64,000 bases of DNA from Trichomonas vaginalis G3 (GCF_026262505.1 NC_067204.1:3939797-4003796); one strand, 5' to 3'; positions 37,903 through 47,436 are shown, counted from the stretch's first letter. Notes: generated from the letters alone by a model not told the origin. Made by a program: numbers and translations.

Positions 37903-38523
37903 TTAAGAACTTGGACTGGATCTTCTGAGGTTCAAAAATAGTGTAATGATGTCTTTTACTTGTTGAAGCTGAAATGGACCTACCTTTGTATCTTCTGAAT
38001 CAATATTTGTCCTAATAAGTAAGTATGTTCCATCAGGAGTAAGGCTTACTGTTTGGATTTTTGACATATTAATAACCTTTGCAATTTCTCTATCACGACT
38101 GATTGCAAATCCATTTTTATTGAAGAGTAATCTTTGCTTATTGGATTTCATCCAAGATGTACTAATTGTTTCAATTGACATTTCGGAATATTGAAGAGGT
38201 TTCTTAATTTCAATCTTATATTGCTTTGTAAGGGACACAAGTCTTGAAATCAATGCTAGTGTTTCATATCTACTTGGCATACAAATTATTACGGAAATTT
38301 GACCGATATCAGATGTTGAAACAAGTAAAATCGAATTTTGAGATTCTATAAGTTCTTCTGCTGATGTTACAATATCAAAATCTATTGGAGAAGCGAAAAG
38401 ACATGGCGGTTCTGGAGATTTTGAAATAAAAAGCCAGTTATTTTCCAATGTTATCCAACACGAAGCAATAGACTTCGGTTTGGAAGGAAATGAATACGCT
38501 CCAAATGCCATAAATTTATTCAT
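37903..38523 (-). CDS. Small beta-rich protein, hypothetical (206 aa)
   Basis: Predicted mixed alpha/beta with strands such as KSIASCWITLENNWLFISK and SILLVSTSDIGQISVIICMP, and a C-terminal amphipathic helix (LQQVKDIITLFLNL). The strand-rich N-terminus followed by a helix is compatible with a PH-like fold, but there is no diagnostic motif. Upstream on the coding strand lies GTCACTTTTTTAA, one of the recurrent boxes in this window. It is separated by 70 bases from the kinase gene on the same strand. Confidence 0.5.
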   Translation of the reverse strand: MNKFMAFGAYSFPSKPKSIASCWITLENNWLFISKSPEPPCLFASPIDFDIVTSAEELIESQNSILLVSTSDIGQISVIICMPSRYETLALISRLVSLTKQYKIEIKKPLQYSEMSIETISTSWMKSNKQRLLFNKNGFAISRDREIAKVINMSKIQTVSLTPDGTYLLIRTNIDSEDTKVGPFQLQQVKDIITLFLNLRRSSPSS

Positions 38524-38593
38524 CTTTTTCAGCTAAATTAAAAAAGTGACAAAGAATTATTCGAATTTGCATCATACAATAAAAAACAAAAGT

Positions 38594-39661
38594 TTATATA
38601 AGAGTTTGAATACGAGTAGCAGGCTTTACGGCAGGAGTTGAGATATATTGTGACATTTTGACTCTTCGAACGTTCTTATTTCTAGAGTTATCACTAATAA
38701 TATCAATTGCGCTCTTTTGGAGCTGCGAAACTTGTTTTGGGGCCTGCAATATATGGTTAAGGGACGATGAGGACTGTAAAGCAAGATTGCACCAGTCATA
38801 TTTGTCATCATAACAAAATCCTTCTCGGACGAACAAGTCCTTGAAGATTTCTCTATATAATGAATAATGAGGAGTATCTGTAAAATCTAATCTTCTAATA
38901 TCATCTAAGAAAAACTTGAATTCTCTCGGAATTCCCGCACATAATACATCTGAGGGAGTATCAAGCTTTTTCTGAAGAATAGCATCATATTTATCTTTCT
39001 TAGTTGCAGCTTTTACGTTCTGCCATGGCAAAGATCCTTTAAGTAAATAAATTATCATATAAGCAATGGCTTCTAAGTCATCTCTCCTTGAGGGTTCGAT
39101 TCCGATATGTGTATTGATTGATGCATAGCGAGCTGTACCTGTCATCGGGCGTCCCTCGCGATATTCGATATGTTGGTGGGTTTTGAAATCAATATATCTC
39201 GAGGATATGCCGAAATCTATTGCGTAGATAACATTTGCATTGTTTCTCAAACCTACCAAGAAGTTTTCTGGTTTAATATCACGATGTAAATAGCCTTTTG
39301 AATGGATATATTCGATTCTGGAAAGTAATTGAAGAGTTATCATCAGAACAGTTTTAAGAGATAGCTTCCTTTTGCATTTGTTAAAGCAGTCTTCGAGAGA
39401 ATCTCCAAGTAATTCCATGACCAAAACATTATAATCACCTTCTCTGCCGGACCAATATACTTTAGGAATGCCAGCTCCTCCTGCCATCAATGTATATAGC
39501 TTTTTCTCGTTAGCAATTTGTGAAGGTCTTGTATAAACTGCTTCCAATTTGACAGCGACTTTCTCATTGTTGTCAACATTCTCTGCATAGTAAATTTCAC
39601 CGAATGAGCCACCGCCAACTTTTTTCTTTAAGCTGTATTTTTGGCCCACTCGCAAATCCAT
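38594..39661 (-). CDS. Casein kinase 1 (CK1) family protein kinase (355 aa)
   Basis: Ser/Thr kinase. Seen in order: glycine loop VGGGSFGEIYYAEN (residues about 16-29), ATP-anchoring Lys in VAVKLEAVY, catalytic HRDIKPENFLVG near 124, metal-binding YAIDFGISSRY near 150, and the CK1-specific signature TARYASINTHIGIEPSRRDDLEA with the SIN motif that replaces APE. GSLPWQNVKAATKKDKYD follows, typical of CK1. The kinase domain ends near residue 290; the 60-residue tail is Ser/Lys-rich. All catalytic residues are present. Trichomonads have many CK1 genes. Which substrate it has is unknown. Confidence 0.92.
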   Translation of the reverse strand: MDLRVGQKYSLKKKVGGGSFGEIYYAENVDNNEKVAVKLEAVYTRPSQIANEKKLYTLMAGGAGIPKVYWSGREGDYNVLVMELLGDSLEDCFNKCKRKLSLKTVLMITLQLLSRIEYIHSKGYLHRDIKPENFLVGLRNNANVIYAIDFGISSRYIDFKTHQHIEYREGRPMTGTARYASINTHIGIEPSRRDDLEAIAYMIIYLLKGSLPWQNVKAATKKDKYDAILQKKLDTPSDVLCAGIPREFKFFLDDIRRLDFTDTPHYSLYREIFKDLFVREGFCYDDKYDWCNLALQSSSSLNHILQAPKQVSQLQKSAIDIISDNSRNKNVRRVKMSQYISTPAVKPATRIQTLI

Positions 39662-40402
39662 TTATAAATATTGAGGAAACCCTAACAAAAAATTGAAGGA
39701 AACTTTTTATAAAAAAAGTAAACAGTTGCAAAAATTTGCAAAATTTGATTGAATTGATTTCAATTTATGAATGCATTATTTACATGATTGTGAATAATCT
39801 GATATGATCAAATGACATTTTGATTTTTTATGAAAAATTTAACTGAAATTAAGATATACTACTAATATGCAAATATAATTGTAAATAGGCATCGTTTTTT
39901 GTTCAATTTTTTAGGTATTGAATTTACTTCTCAATTTTTTTATATCCTGACGAATGCAAATACTATGGGAAATATAAGACGATGCTTAAGTTACATCTAA
40001 AAACTATTGATTAATGTGACTATTAGAGTGAAATATTCCTTTGTAACCGGTTTCCCCTATAGAAAATGATAATATTCATATGAAATATATGAAAGTATGC
40101 AGAAACAGGCAATAATTAAACTATTTATCCACTTATTAATGGTCTTTATATATATAACACAGGAAAAATAGTCTATTTCATGATGGGAAAGTTTGAAAGC
40201 AAAGTTGTTATATGTCATCCATTGTATCCTCCCTGAAAGTTTCACCTACACTAGTCAATCCTATCTAGTTTTAGTATAACCTATCAATTTGAACCATATA
40301 ATGAACCAATGAAGGCGAAAGTTTTTTTTTGAATTCTTTTCGTCAGGAAAAGTGACAAAATTATCATTATCATCGGGCTTCAATGCTAAAAAGATAAATT
40401 TA
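39662..40402. other. AT-rich intergenic region
   Basis: About 740 bases with an AAAAGTGACAAA box at about 40346. No gene seen. Confidence 0.4.
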
Positions 40403-40446
40403 TGAGATTGCATTGTGATGATGCATATAATTACAATGCAATCTCA
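40403..40446. repeat. 14-bp-stem hairpin
   Basis: TGAGATTGCATTGT at 40403-40416 pairs with its perfect inverse at 40433-40446. Similar in size to the hairpins at 22-23 kb but not in sequence. Confidence 0.65.
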
Positions 40447-40454
40447 AGTATGAA

Positions 40455-40500
40455 AAATGCAAAAAGGTTCAGTTGGTTTCAATACTTTGGTAATACAGTT
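40455..40500 (+). pseudogene. Short relic of the Pmp-like gene family (copy 3)
   Basis: AAAAATGCAAAAAGGTTCAG, then TGGTTTCAATACTTTGGTAA, matches the same part (RFSW-x-x-YFG) as in the copies at about 14405 and 15190. It ends in GGGTGCACCC, related to the box at 15820 and 16175. Confidence 0.4.
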
Positions 40501-40765
40501 AAGGGTGCACCCGTATGTACGTTTATTTGAGAGGAGGAGGATTACCCTCTCAATTTTGAGGGATTCGTTAGTTTATTTTCTCGATGAATATGCAATAAAA
40601 TTTGATTTTTACCTTATCAATATACTTCATATAATATACACATGTTCATGTAAAAACTTTTTTCCAAAATCCTCAGGAATATAAATCCAAGGTGAAGTCA
40701 TTTTTCTATCCCTGGGATAGACGATACACCCAAAATGTCACCTTTTTGGGATTATGTTTTTTTTT

Positions 40766-40881
40766 AAGGGTTCTCGCTGGCGACCCCCCACGTTCGTCGA
40801 AAAAAAAATTGGTGATTGGGGGGTCGCCAGCAAAAATCAATTTTTTTTCGACGAACGGGGGGTCGCCAGCGAGAACCTTAA
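40766..40881. repeat. GC-rich inverted repeat with three copies of GGGGGGTCGCCAGC
   Basis: Arms of about 44 bases (40766-40811 and 40838-40881) are almost perfect inverses: GGTTCTCGCTGGCGACCCCC, then CGTTCGTCGAAAAAAA. A third copy of the GGGGGGTCGCCAGC core lies in the loop (40819-40832). It is exceptional composition for this AT-rich region. A mobile or structured element is possible. Confidence 0.7.
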
Positions 40882-40918
40882 AAATAAACCTCTGAAATTT
40901 TAAAAAAGAAAAAAGTGT

Positions 40919-40993
40919 GAAAATCCCTTTGATTCGAACCAATGGACTTGACGATTATACTATGACTCTTACCATTGAACTATGACTCTAAGG
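40919..40993 (-). other. tRNA-like relic (weak)
   Basis: On the minus strand, TAGTTCAATGGTAAGAG resembles a tRNA A box and GGTTCGAATC a B box, at roughly tRNA spacing, with AACCCTT and AAGGGATT able to pair at the ends. The T stem and anticodon stem do not pair well, so it is at best a decayed tRNA or tRNA-derived sequence. Confidence 0.2.
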
Positions 40994-41185
40994 GTTCGAA
41001 AATTTATTTGGTGATAATATAAACTTTAATGAAAAATTAATCAGATCAATTTAGAAATATTTATTTCATAATATTGAATGAATGTATAAATCTAAATAGT
41101 ATATTATCAAAAAAAAATAAAAAATAAAAAATAAAAAAAAATAAAAATAAAAATAAAAAATTAATAATAATAGTACCATTGTAAT

Positions 41186-41815
41186 AAACAGAAATTCATC
41201 AAAAGTGACAGCTCTCAATTTTTTGACATTTGTAAATTCTAAATTGAATGAGAAAAATGAAATAATACTAAGCATAATACAATATTCTAGATTTAATTAT
41301 AATTAGGGAAAAGTTAGTTTTGAGAGTACTTTTCATAGGCATATAGAATGAAATCTTCTGAAAAAGAATATCACATAAACTCATATTATTTTCTAATATA
41401 TAACTATTTTATATAAAAATCAAATTCAATGATCTTAAAAGCGAAGGATAAACCTCAAAATTTACGAATATAATGAGTGGGAATATTTCATATGGTTTTA
41501 TGATAGATAAGCATTATATTACCACTCATTATATTCGTAAATTTTGAGGTTTATCCTTCGCTTTTAAGATCATTGAATTTGATTTTTATATAAAATAGTT
41601 ATATATTAGAAAATAATATGAGTTTATGTGATATTATTTTTCAGAAGATTTTGTGTTCTTCTTCAAAATTTTATTTTTTTTTTATTAAAAAGAATCTTTA
41701 CAAAATATACATTTACTTTAATTAATATTTAAAAACGTGCTCTATCAAAAGTTCCAAAAATTCAATATTTTAGCTTTTCTGAGGTGTCACTTTTGATGAA
41801 TTTCTGTTTACAACA
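41186..41815. repeat. Long inverted repeat (fold-back element), arms about 130 bp and more
   Basis: Bases about 41345-41480 are almost perfectly inverted at 41520-41655, around a 40-base centre. An outer arm, AACAGAAATTCATCAAAAGTGACA at 41188-41211 (one short match region), is inverted near 41790-41813. The whole unit lies about 315 bases from the Maverick terminus. No coding sequence. It resembles a fold-back or MITE-type element. Confidence 0.8.
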
Positions 41816-42127
41816 CCATCACCACAATTAGCAAATTCAAAAGATATATTGTTGCATGCTAAGATCAGTCATAATGTAAACCTCTCAATTTTATTGTCGT
41901 GGGAAGTATCTCAATTCCTTCAAAAAAATTGAAAAACTATTTAATTTTAAAAATATATGTGCTTCTTAAAATGACTCAAAAAATTTTATTATAAAATAAT
42001 ATATAATATTAAAAATCCCACAACATTTTTTTACTTTACATAATCGTACTTCCTCGACGATTAATTTCCACTCAATTTCTATCGTTGACCGAACTTAGCA
42101 TGCAACAATATGAATTGCTATCGATCT
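41816..42127. other. AT-rich flank between fold-back repeat and Maverick
   Basis: About 310 bases. TAGCATGCAACAATATGA near 42097 and a roughly inverted TTGTTGCATGCTAAGATC near 41850 suggest a further inverted pair. No gene. Confidence 0.4.
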
Positions 42128-42151
42128 AAAAAAAAAAAAAAAAAAAAAAAA
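42128..42151. repeat. 24-base A tract at host/element junction
   Basis: Directly outside the terminal repeat, mirroring the 29-T tract at 7965-7993. Confidence 0.85.
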
Positions 42152-42190
42152 GGGTAGTGGGGCCTCCAGGCACTTCGTGCCCTCTAGCCC
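42152..42190. repeat. Maverick terminal inverted repeat (left end of second element)
   Basis: Begins GGGTAGTGGGG and contains the hairpin GGCAC-TTC-GTGCC. Inverse of 7927-7964. Inside it the sequences of the two element ends diverge at once, so the shared terminal repeat visible here is only about 38 bp. Confidence 0.9.
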
Positions 42191-42195
42191 TGAAG

Positions 42196-42312
42196 ATGTT
42201 TAGTATAACTTTGTCCGGACAAGTAAGGGTCTATCGTCGCTACAGGAAAAGTTACGGGCGTTCCAAGGAAGTATACTTTGAGAAGCCTTTTTCCCCTTAT
42301 AGAATGAGATAG
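42196..42312 (+). CDS. Possible small basic peptide (38 aa)
   Basis: A short frame right inside the terminal repeat: MFSITLSGQVRVYRRYRKS, then YGRSKEVYFEKP, ending PYRMR. It is rich in Arg and Tyr and lies in a locally less AT-rich stretch. It could be a DNA-condensing peptide, or just a chance frame. There is no counterpart to compare at the other end. Confidence 0.25.
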   Translation: MFSITLSGQVRVYRRYRKSYGRSKEVYFEKPFSPYRMR

Positions 42313-42419
42313 GACCGTTATTTTACAAAACTAACAACACGTTGACCGAGTAGTTTTTTGTGCTGAACAAATAGTGTCATATAAACATCTGTCAAAAACT
42401 GTTTTTTACTTCACTTAAA

Positions 42420-45400
42420 ATGCCACGTAAGCTACGTAAGAATATACGTAAGAGGAAGAGAGCATTGAAACATCCAATAGTAAAACTGACACCACAACAA
42501 CAGTTGCAACAACAAATGCTGAATGACCCCACTATGTTGCAACAAATGTCAAGCAATCCTATGCTTTTAAACCGAGTTTTTGGTGCACAGAGTGGAGGTT
42601 TAAGAGCGGCACTTTTAGCGAAAATGGCAGGCTATGGTGGAGCTGCAGACGGAACAGCCTATAACCCTCAAAGTCAAATGAATTTGAGTTCACTCAAAAA
42701 TCAAATATCAGATGTCAAAAAGTCAAACATAGACATACAGAAGCAAATAAGTGAAAACGAAAAGAAACTAGAATATGACAGACACACAAAGAAACTCAAT
42801 GAGTTAAACGTAGAGAAAAAGAAGAAAGAAGAACAACTGAAAGAACTAAGTACAGAGGAATATGCGAAAAAAGTGTCAGAAAAAGCAGCAGAAGTAGCAA
42901 AAATGGAACAAGATGTTATAAATTTGAAAAACCATACTACTCAATATAAAGTACTGAAAGATGAAGAAATAAAACAAAAAGCCCTGAAGACATATATGGA
43001 TAGCGATGAGTATAAAAAAGAAGTTGAAGCAAATGTAAAGGCAGAAAAACTTTTACAGTTGCAAAACCAAACCGTACAGTATGAAAACTTAGCACAAGAA
43101 AGTAAAAATAACGACGCAGCCATGCAAAAGGCAATGAAAAGCGCAGAATATATAAAAGCTAACAATGACTGGTTAGATGCCCAAGCCAACGCTAAAGCAG
43201 CCCAACTTATAGGGTCAATAAGGACAAAAATACAAGCGGATGAAGACAGTTCAAATGAAGCTTTAACAAATGCTGACTTTAAGAACGCCTTCGAAGCTCT
43301 TCATAGTAAGGTGAAACTAGTGAACGACTTCTCATCTGGAAAGAAACTGAAGTCTGAAGGTTTCGACAAAGAGTTAAGAGAAGTAGCACAAAATATGACG
43401 AAAATAACAGATGCAGCAACGAGACAGGCAGTTCAAAGTGCCTATGACGCCGTTAGAGCAACTGTTGTGGAAAGTCAAGAAAAAGAGTTACAACAGACCA
43501 AAACAGACCTAGTAAATGCTTTCTTAAAAACGAAAAGTCAGGTAGGACATTATGCTGCAGATGGAACATATGTGCCAGCTGGTGGAACTTATATACCAGC
43601 TGGTGGAACTTATATACTAGCTGGTGGAACTTATATACCACCAAACCCTCCAAGAGAAGCACCTGCACCAGGACTACCTAAAACATTTACATCGTCACAT
43701 GGACACAGACACAGGCATGCACCAAAACCAACACAACAACCAACACAACAACCAGCACAACAACAACAACCAGCACAACAACCACCTCCACAACCAGCAC
43801 AGCAACCAACAGTTCAAAACCCTGCACAACAACCACCTCCACAACCAGCACAGCAACAACAACCACAAACAGAGCAAGGACATAAAAGAAGTAGAGAACA
43901 AGGAAACCAAGAATTCTTAAAAATGCTTAAAGAAGACTATGGTTACCCAGATACTCTTGACTTTAGTGACAGATATAAAGAAGCTATTAGAAAGTTCAAG
44001 GAAGGAAATACTGACCCGAACCTATTTAGCTTTATGGTTCAGCACCAAATGGGATATAATTTCAAACCTGGAAAATACAAGCTCGCTAAGGGATATGATT
44101 TAATAGCATATCATCCAAATGACATGAACGAATTTACTCCGAGATATTTGGTGTCAGAGATAAATGATGATTCAACTATCTTCATGAAACGCGTAAAAAA
44201 TAGAGACGGAACGAAAGAACAAAGGCTTATGAATGCGGATGACTTAAATAGGGAACTTGTTGAAAACGGTCTCGGAATATATGAAATGCCAGCAGATGAG
44301 GTACAAGAAACTCCACAGGAAGAAGTTCAGATACAACCAGACATGGAAGAAATAGTTCAGCAACAACAGCTAGAAGAGCCTGAAGGAAACGAACAAGTCC
44401 CTCCTTTGGAAACTAACTTCACAGAACTAGATGAAGATTTGGAACAGCCGAAAAATCTTGACCCTCAACAAGAGTATGAGGTGAATATGGAATCTTTCCA
44501 AGAGTCTAAAAAAAATTCGGCTGACATAGTAGAAGAATATCGAAAAATGTTTGCCGACATACAAAAGACTCCAACACCAGATGAAAATATTCAGCATAGA
44601 ATGGAAGTACTGAAAGAAAATGTACGCAAATACAATAACCCTTTTTACTTACGACCATATAACGTTCAATCTTTGGCTGAACTCGGTGAAAATAAAAGGT
44701 TAAATTTCAACAAAACATATAGAAATGAAACATTGTTTAAAGTTCATTCAGAACCTAACCAATATGGAAACAAACCTACTTTTGTTTCTGCAGACTATGG
44801 AACTACAATGAGATGGGGTCATAAAGCTAACCCGGATAGGTGGTTCATAAACTTACAACCACAATTCCAAGAAGTTGTAGACGCAATGGAAGTCAATGGT
44901 GAACCAGATATAGCTGGTATTTTCAGCGCGGCTTTAATGCCATTGAAAGATATGAAACATGCAGATATTTTGGACCAGTATGAAATGAACATGGCTGATG
45001 GAAATATAACACCTGACGTTCTAAAACATTTATCTCAAAGAACTACACAGAACCATAAAGATGGTATATTTGGTGAAGAGTTTAGAAAGAAAGTTAGGGA
45101 GAGCGAAGGAAGAGAACCTATTGTACATGACCTTGCAAACGAAAGTTTGCAAAATGTCATAAAAACTTACTTTGCAGACAATGAACCGAGAAGGGATGAA
45201 TATTTAAGAAAACTCAAATGGACAGTACCAAATGAAATGTTAGTATTGAAAAACATGTTCCTTGACAAAATAAAACCAACTACAGAAATAAATGACGCAA
45301 GACTGAAACATTGGGTAAAAGCTTTCCCATTCACAAAAGATATTGTTGGTAACATGGAAAGAAAACCAGAATGGCTACAAAAACATATATTTGGAAACGA

Positions 45401-45761
45401 GCTTATTCCATATGGACAAGCTCTGTTTGAAGAGCTTGAACCGGAAACTCAGGAAAGAGTCATGCAAACAATACGCGAAGACTCAAATACAAACTATGAC
45501 AAACTCTTTCTAGGATATAGGTTACCTGAGATGGGCGACCAGAGCCCAAAGGCAAAAAGGACATGGAAAATTTACAACATACTAGGTGAACATGAGGCAA
45601 AGATGCAACAACTTGAAGCAGAGGGCAAGTTACCAAAAGCGACACCAAAGAAGAAGAGAAGAGTAGAACAAAGTGAAAGTAGTGAAGAAGTAACTTCATC
45701 TAGTGAAAGTAGTGGCAATGAAGGAAAAGAAGAGTTAAAAACTCAGCCAGGAAGAAAGTAA
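42420..45761 (+). CDS. Large Maverick protein with coiled coil, Gly-Gly-Thr-Tyr repeats and Gln/Pro-rich linker (1113 aa)
   Basis: Very basic first 20 residues (PRKLRKNIRKRKRALKH), then a Gln/Met-rich part. A long coiled coil covers about residues 95-350 (NEKKLEYDRHTKKLNELNVE). Four 8-residue PAGGTYIP-type repeats follow (24-bp DNA units at about 43565-43640), then a 75-residue Gln/Pro/Ala linker. The large C-terminal part, about 490-1085, is apparently folded (DYGYPDTLDFSDRYKEAI, RPYNVQSLAELGENKR), and the Ser/Glu-rich end has a KKKRR nuclear-signal-like run. I do not recognise a family. Being first in the element and directly upstream of the major capsid gene, it may be an internal virion or terminal-protein-type factor. 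It appears intact. Confidence 0.7.
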   Translation: MPRKLRKNIRKRKRALKHPIVKLTPQQQLQQQMLNDPTMLQQMSSNPMLLNRVFGAQSGGLRAALLAKMAGYGGAADGTAYNPQSQMNLSSLKNQISDVKKSNIDIQKQISENEKKLEYDRHTKKLNELNVEKKKKEEQLKELSTEEYAKKVSEKAAEVAKMEQDVINLKNHTTQYKVLKDEEIKQKALKTYMDSDEYKKEVEANVKAEKLLQLQNQTVQYENLAQESKNNDAAMQKAMKSAEYIKANNDWLDAQANAKAAQLIGSIRTKIQADEDSSNEALTNADFKNAFEALHSKVKLVNDFSSGKKLKSEGFDKELREVAQNMTKITDAATRQAVQSAYDAVRATVVESQEKELQQTKTDLVNAFLKTKSQVGHYAADGTYVPAGGTYIPAGGTYILAGGTYIPPNPPREAPAPGLPKTFTSSHGHRHRHAPKPTQQPTQQPAQQQQPAQQPPPQPAQQPTVQNPAQQPPPQPAQQQQPQTEQGHKRSREQGNQEFLKMLKEDYGYPDTLDFSDRYKEAIRKFKEGNTDPNLFSFMVQHQMGYNFKPGKYKLAKGYDLIAYHPNDMNEFTPRYLVSEINDDSTIFMKRVKNRDGTKEQRLMNADDLNRELVENGLGIYEMPADEVQETPQEEVQIQPDMEEIVQQQQLEEPEGNEQVPPLETNFTELDEDLEQPKNLDPQQEYEVNMESFQESKKNSADIVEEYRKMFADIQKTPTPDENIQHRMEVLKENVRKYNNPFYLRPYNVQSLAELGENKRLNFNKTYRNETLFKVHSEPNQYGNKPTFVSADYGTTMRWGHKANPDRWFINLQPQFQEVVDAMEVNGEPDIAGIFSAALMPLKDMKHADILDQYEMNMADGNITPDVLKHLSQRTTQNHKDGIFGEEFRKKVRESEGREPIVHDLANESLQNVIKTYFADNEPRRDEYLRKLKWTVPNEMLVLKNMFLDKIKPTTEINDARLKHWVKAFPFTKDIVGNMERKPEWLQKHIFGNELIPYGQALFEELEPETQERVMQTIREDSNTNYDKLFLGYRLPEMGDQSPKAKRTWKIYNILGEHEAKMQQLEAEGKLPKATPKKKRRVEQSESSEEVTSSSESSGNEGKEELKTQPGRK

Positions 45762-45828
45762 AGCTTGGTCCACGTGGGTTCTATTATGACACATAAATCC
45801 AACTATTCTATATTTTTACCCATATGAA

Positions 45829-47436
45829 ATGTACGCCGCTCAGAATATAACGCCAACAGTTTTGGATGCTATGAATGGAAATGTTTCCGAATGGTATAAC
45901 GAATGCGACAATGCCATTAGAAGGTCAGAAATAGTTCCTGGAACTTACGAATATACAACTGCTGTTTCTTATGGAAACGTAGGTGAGTTTGGAGAAGGTT
46001 CTTCAACAACAGTAGATATTGCATGCGACAGGTTTCACATTATTTCTATTGACAACTCATTCTTATACGTGGAACAAGACATTGAAATAAAACCTTCTGC
46101 CAAGTTGTCTGACAAGAAAGGTTGCAATGGAATTTTCTATGTCGGATACCAATATGCTCCAGAAGTTTTCATGGGATATAAGATATATTCTAACTCTGAC
46201 TTAGTTCAAACAGTAACATGGGCAAACTATGAATGGTTCGCTTTGAGAAACTCAGTACAACCACAAGCTAGAGAACAAACAGACCAGTATGCAACTATTG
46301 AGAAAATAAGAAGACTTGACCCTAACGTTCCAGGAGTTTATGTTAACCTTTCTGGACAAACTGCAGCAGCAGTAACCAAAGTAAAACTGAAACTTAGAGT
46401 TCCTTTGTCATCTTTCCTCATCTTCAGGTTTTTAAGATACTTGCCAAACTGGGCAGGAAAAATTTCTATTGAACTTACTCCAAGCAAAAATAACTTAGTC
46501 ATTGCACCAACACAAGACCCATTCACTATTACAGACGTAAAGGGAACAAATCAAACGTCATTCGCCGAATTTTGCAAAGACAAAGTTGACTTAGACTTTG
46601 GTTTCTCAAACTTCAACAATGAAGTAAACTATTATTTCAATGCTGCTGGAACTGCTTGGGACCCAGTTAAGTTTACATGCGAAAAATTTGAATGCAAGAG
46701 AATAGAAAGCAGACTTGCAGTCTATATGTTGGACCCAGATATTTCAAATGCTTTAGCTGCCAAATATATTGCAGTTCCACTTATGTTCCCTATACACCAA
46801 ATATCTGTCAAAGACTTTGCAGGTGAAGTTGGAAACCAAAGTGCTGACCCAGGTGCAAGAACAGATATTGCTTTAACAACTGCAATGAAACATGCAGATA
46901 CTATGTTTGTACTGTTCAGACGAACTATAAATGACTATTCTTGTTTCTACAACCCTGGTATTAAATATCATATAAACATAGATGGTAAATATTATCCAAG
47001 AGAAGAATATTCTACAGTTGAGGATATGAGGTCATACAACTTGACATTAGATGCTATGAACTTTAACAACAACTTCACAACAACCATTAACCCTGAAATG
47101 CAAAGTTCTATTATGCCATATGTGAAAGTATGGACCCATACAGGAAGTCAAAAAACTCAATATACAAATGGAGACCGTTCAAACTTTTGGCTTGGCATTC
47201 CATTTGCTGACTCAGAAGACTTTATGGGTGGTATTTCAACTGTTGGTACTGTACAAATACAATATACTGGTGACAGAGACGGTCCAGATGAACTGAGAGC
47301 AAAGAAGTTTACAAAACCAATAGCACTTTTCACGGAAGATGCTCTTTTGAAGATTCGTTCGATGAAACCTGCTGGGGCTCCTCAGATTGGCATAACGACA
47401 GCTTCCATCGAGCAGATTTTGGCAGCAGGTCAGTAA
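45829..47436 (+). CDS. Major capsid protein, double jelly-roll type (535 aa, intact)
   Basis: Forms the shell of the predicted virion. The 535 residues are strand-rich over the whole length, with the pattern of Polinton and virophage major capsid proteins. There is an N-terminal beta-strand set up to about residue 260 (DIACDRFHIISIDNSFLYVE, then VKLKLRVPLSSFLIFRFLRYLPNW), and a second set to about 510 (FNNNFTTTINPEMQSSIMPY, then WLGIPFADSEDF). Position next to the large protein and just before penton, helicase and ATPase genes supports this. It is not broken, unlike its neighbours. Its last 107 bases overlap the convergent gene at 47330. The fold assignment is from pattern, not from a search. 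Confidence 0.72.
   Translation: MYAAQNITPTVLDAMNGNVSEWYNECDNAIRRSEIVPGTYEYTTAVSYGNVGEFGEGSSTTVDIACDRFHIISIDNSFLYVEQDIEIKPSAKLSDKKGCNGIFYVGYQYAPEVFMGYKIYSNSDLVQTVTWANYEWFALRNSVQPQAREQTDQYATIEKIRRLDPNVPGVYVNLSGQTAAAVTKVKLKLRVPLSSFLIFRFLRYLPNWAGKISIELTPSKNNLVIAPTQDPFTITDVKGTNQTSFAEFCKDKVDLDFGFSNFNNEVNYYFNAAGTAWDPVKFTCEKFECKRIESRLAVYMLDPDISNALAAKYIAVPLMFPIHQISVKDFAGEVGNQSADPGARTDIALTTAMKHADTMFVLFRRTINDYSCFYNPGIKYHINIDGKYYPREEYSTVEDMRSYNLTLDAMNFNNNFTTTINPEMQSSIMPYVKVWTHTGSQKTQYTNGDRSNFWLGIPFADSEDFMGGISTVGTVQIQYTGDRDGPDELRAKKFTKPIALFTEDALLKIRSMKPAGAPQIGITTASIEQILAAGQ

Noticed and set aside
40692-40942. Open frames on both strands over the GC-rich inverted repeat
   Set aside because: Both read the same inverted repeat and have no features of a protein.
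41100-41165. Poly-A tail of a retroposed gene
   Set aside because: The A-rich run is interrupted by regular T (AAAAATAAAAA) and no gene body precedes it; it is part of the AT-rich outer arm of the fold-back region.
8000-42127. Spliceosomal introns
   Set aside because: I looked for the trichomonad intron end ACTAACACACAG and GTATGT starts in genes; the end motif does not occur, and all host genes read through without it.
43624-43920. His/Gln/Asn-rich and Leu/Trp/Cys-rich open frames over the Gln/Pro linker
   Set aside because: Shadows of the CAACAACCA repeats of the 1113-aa gene.
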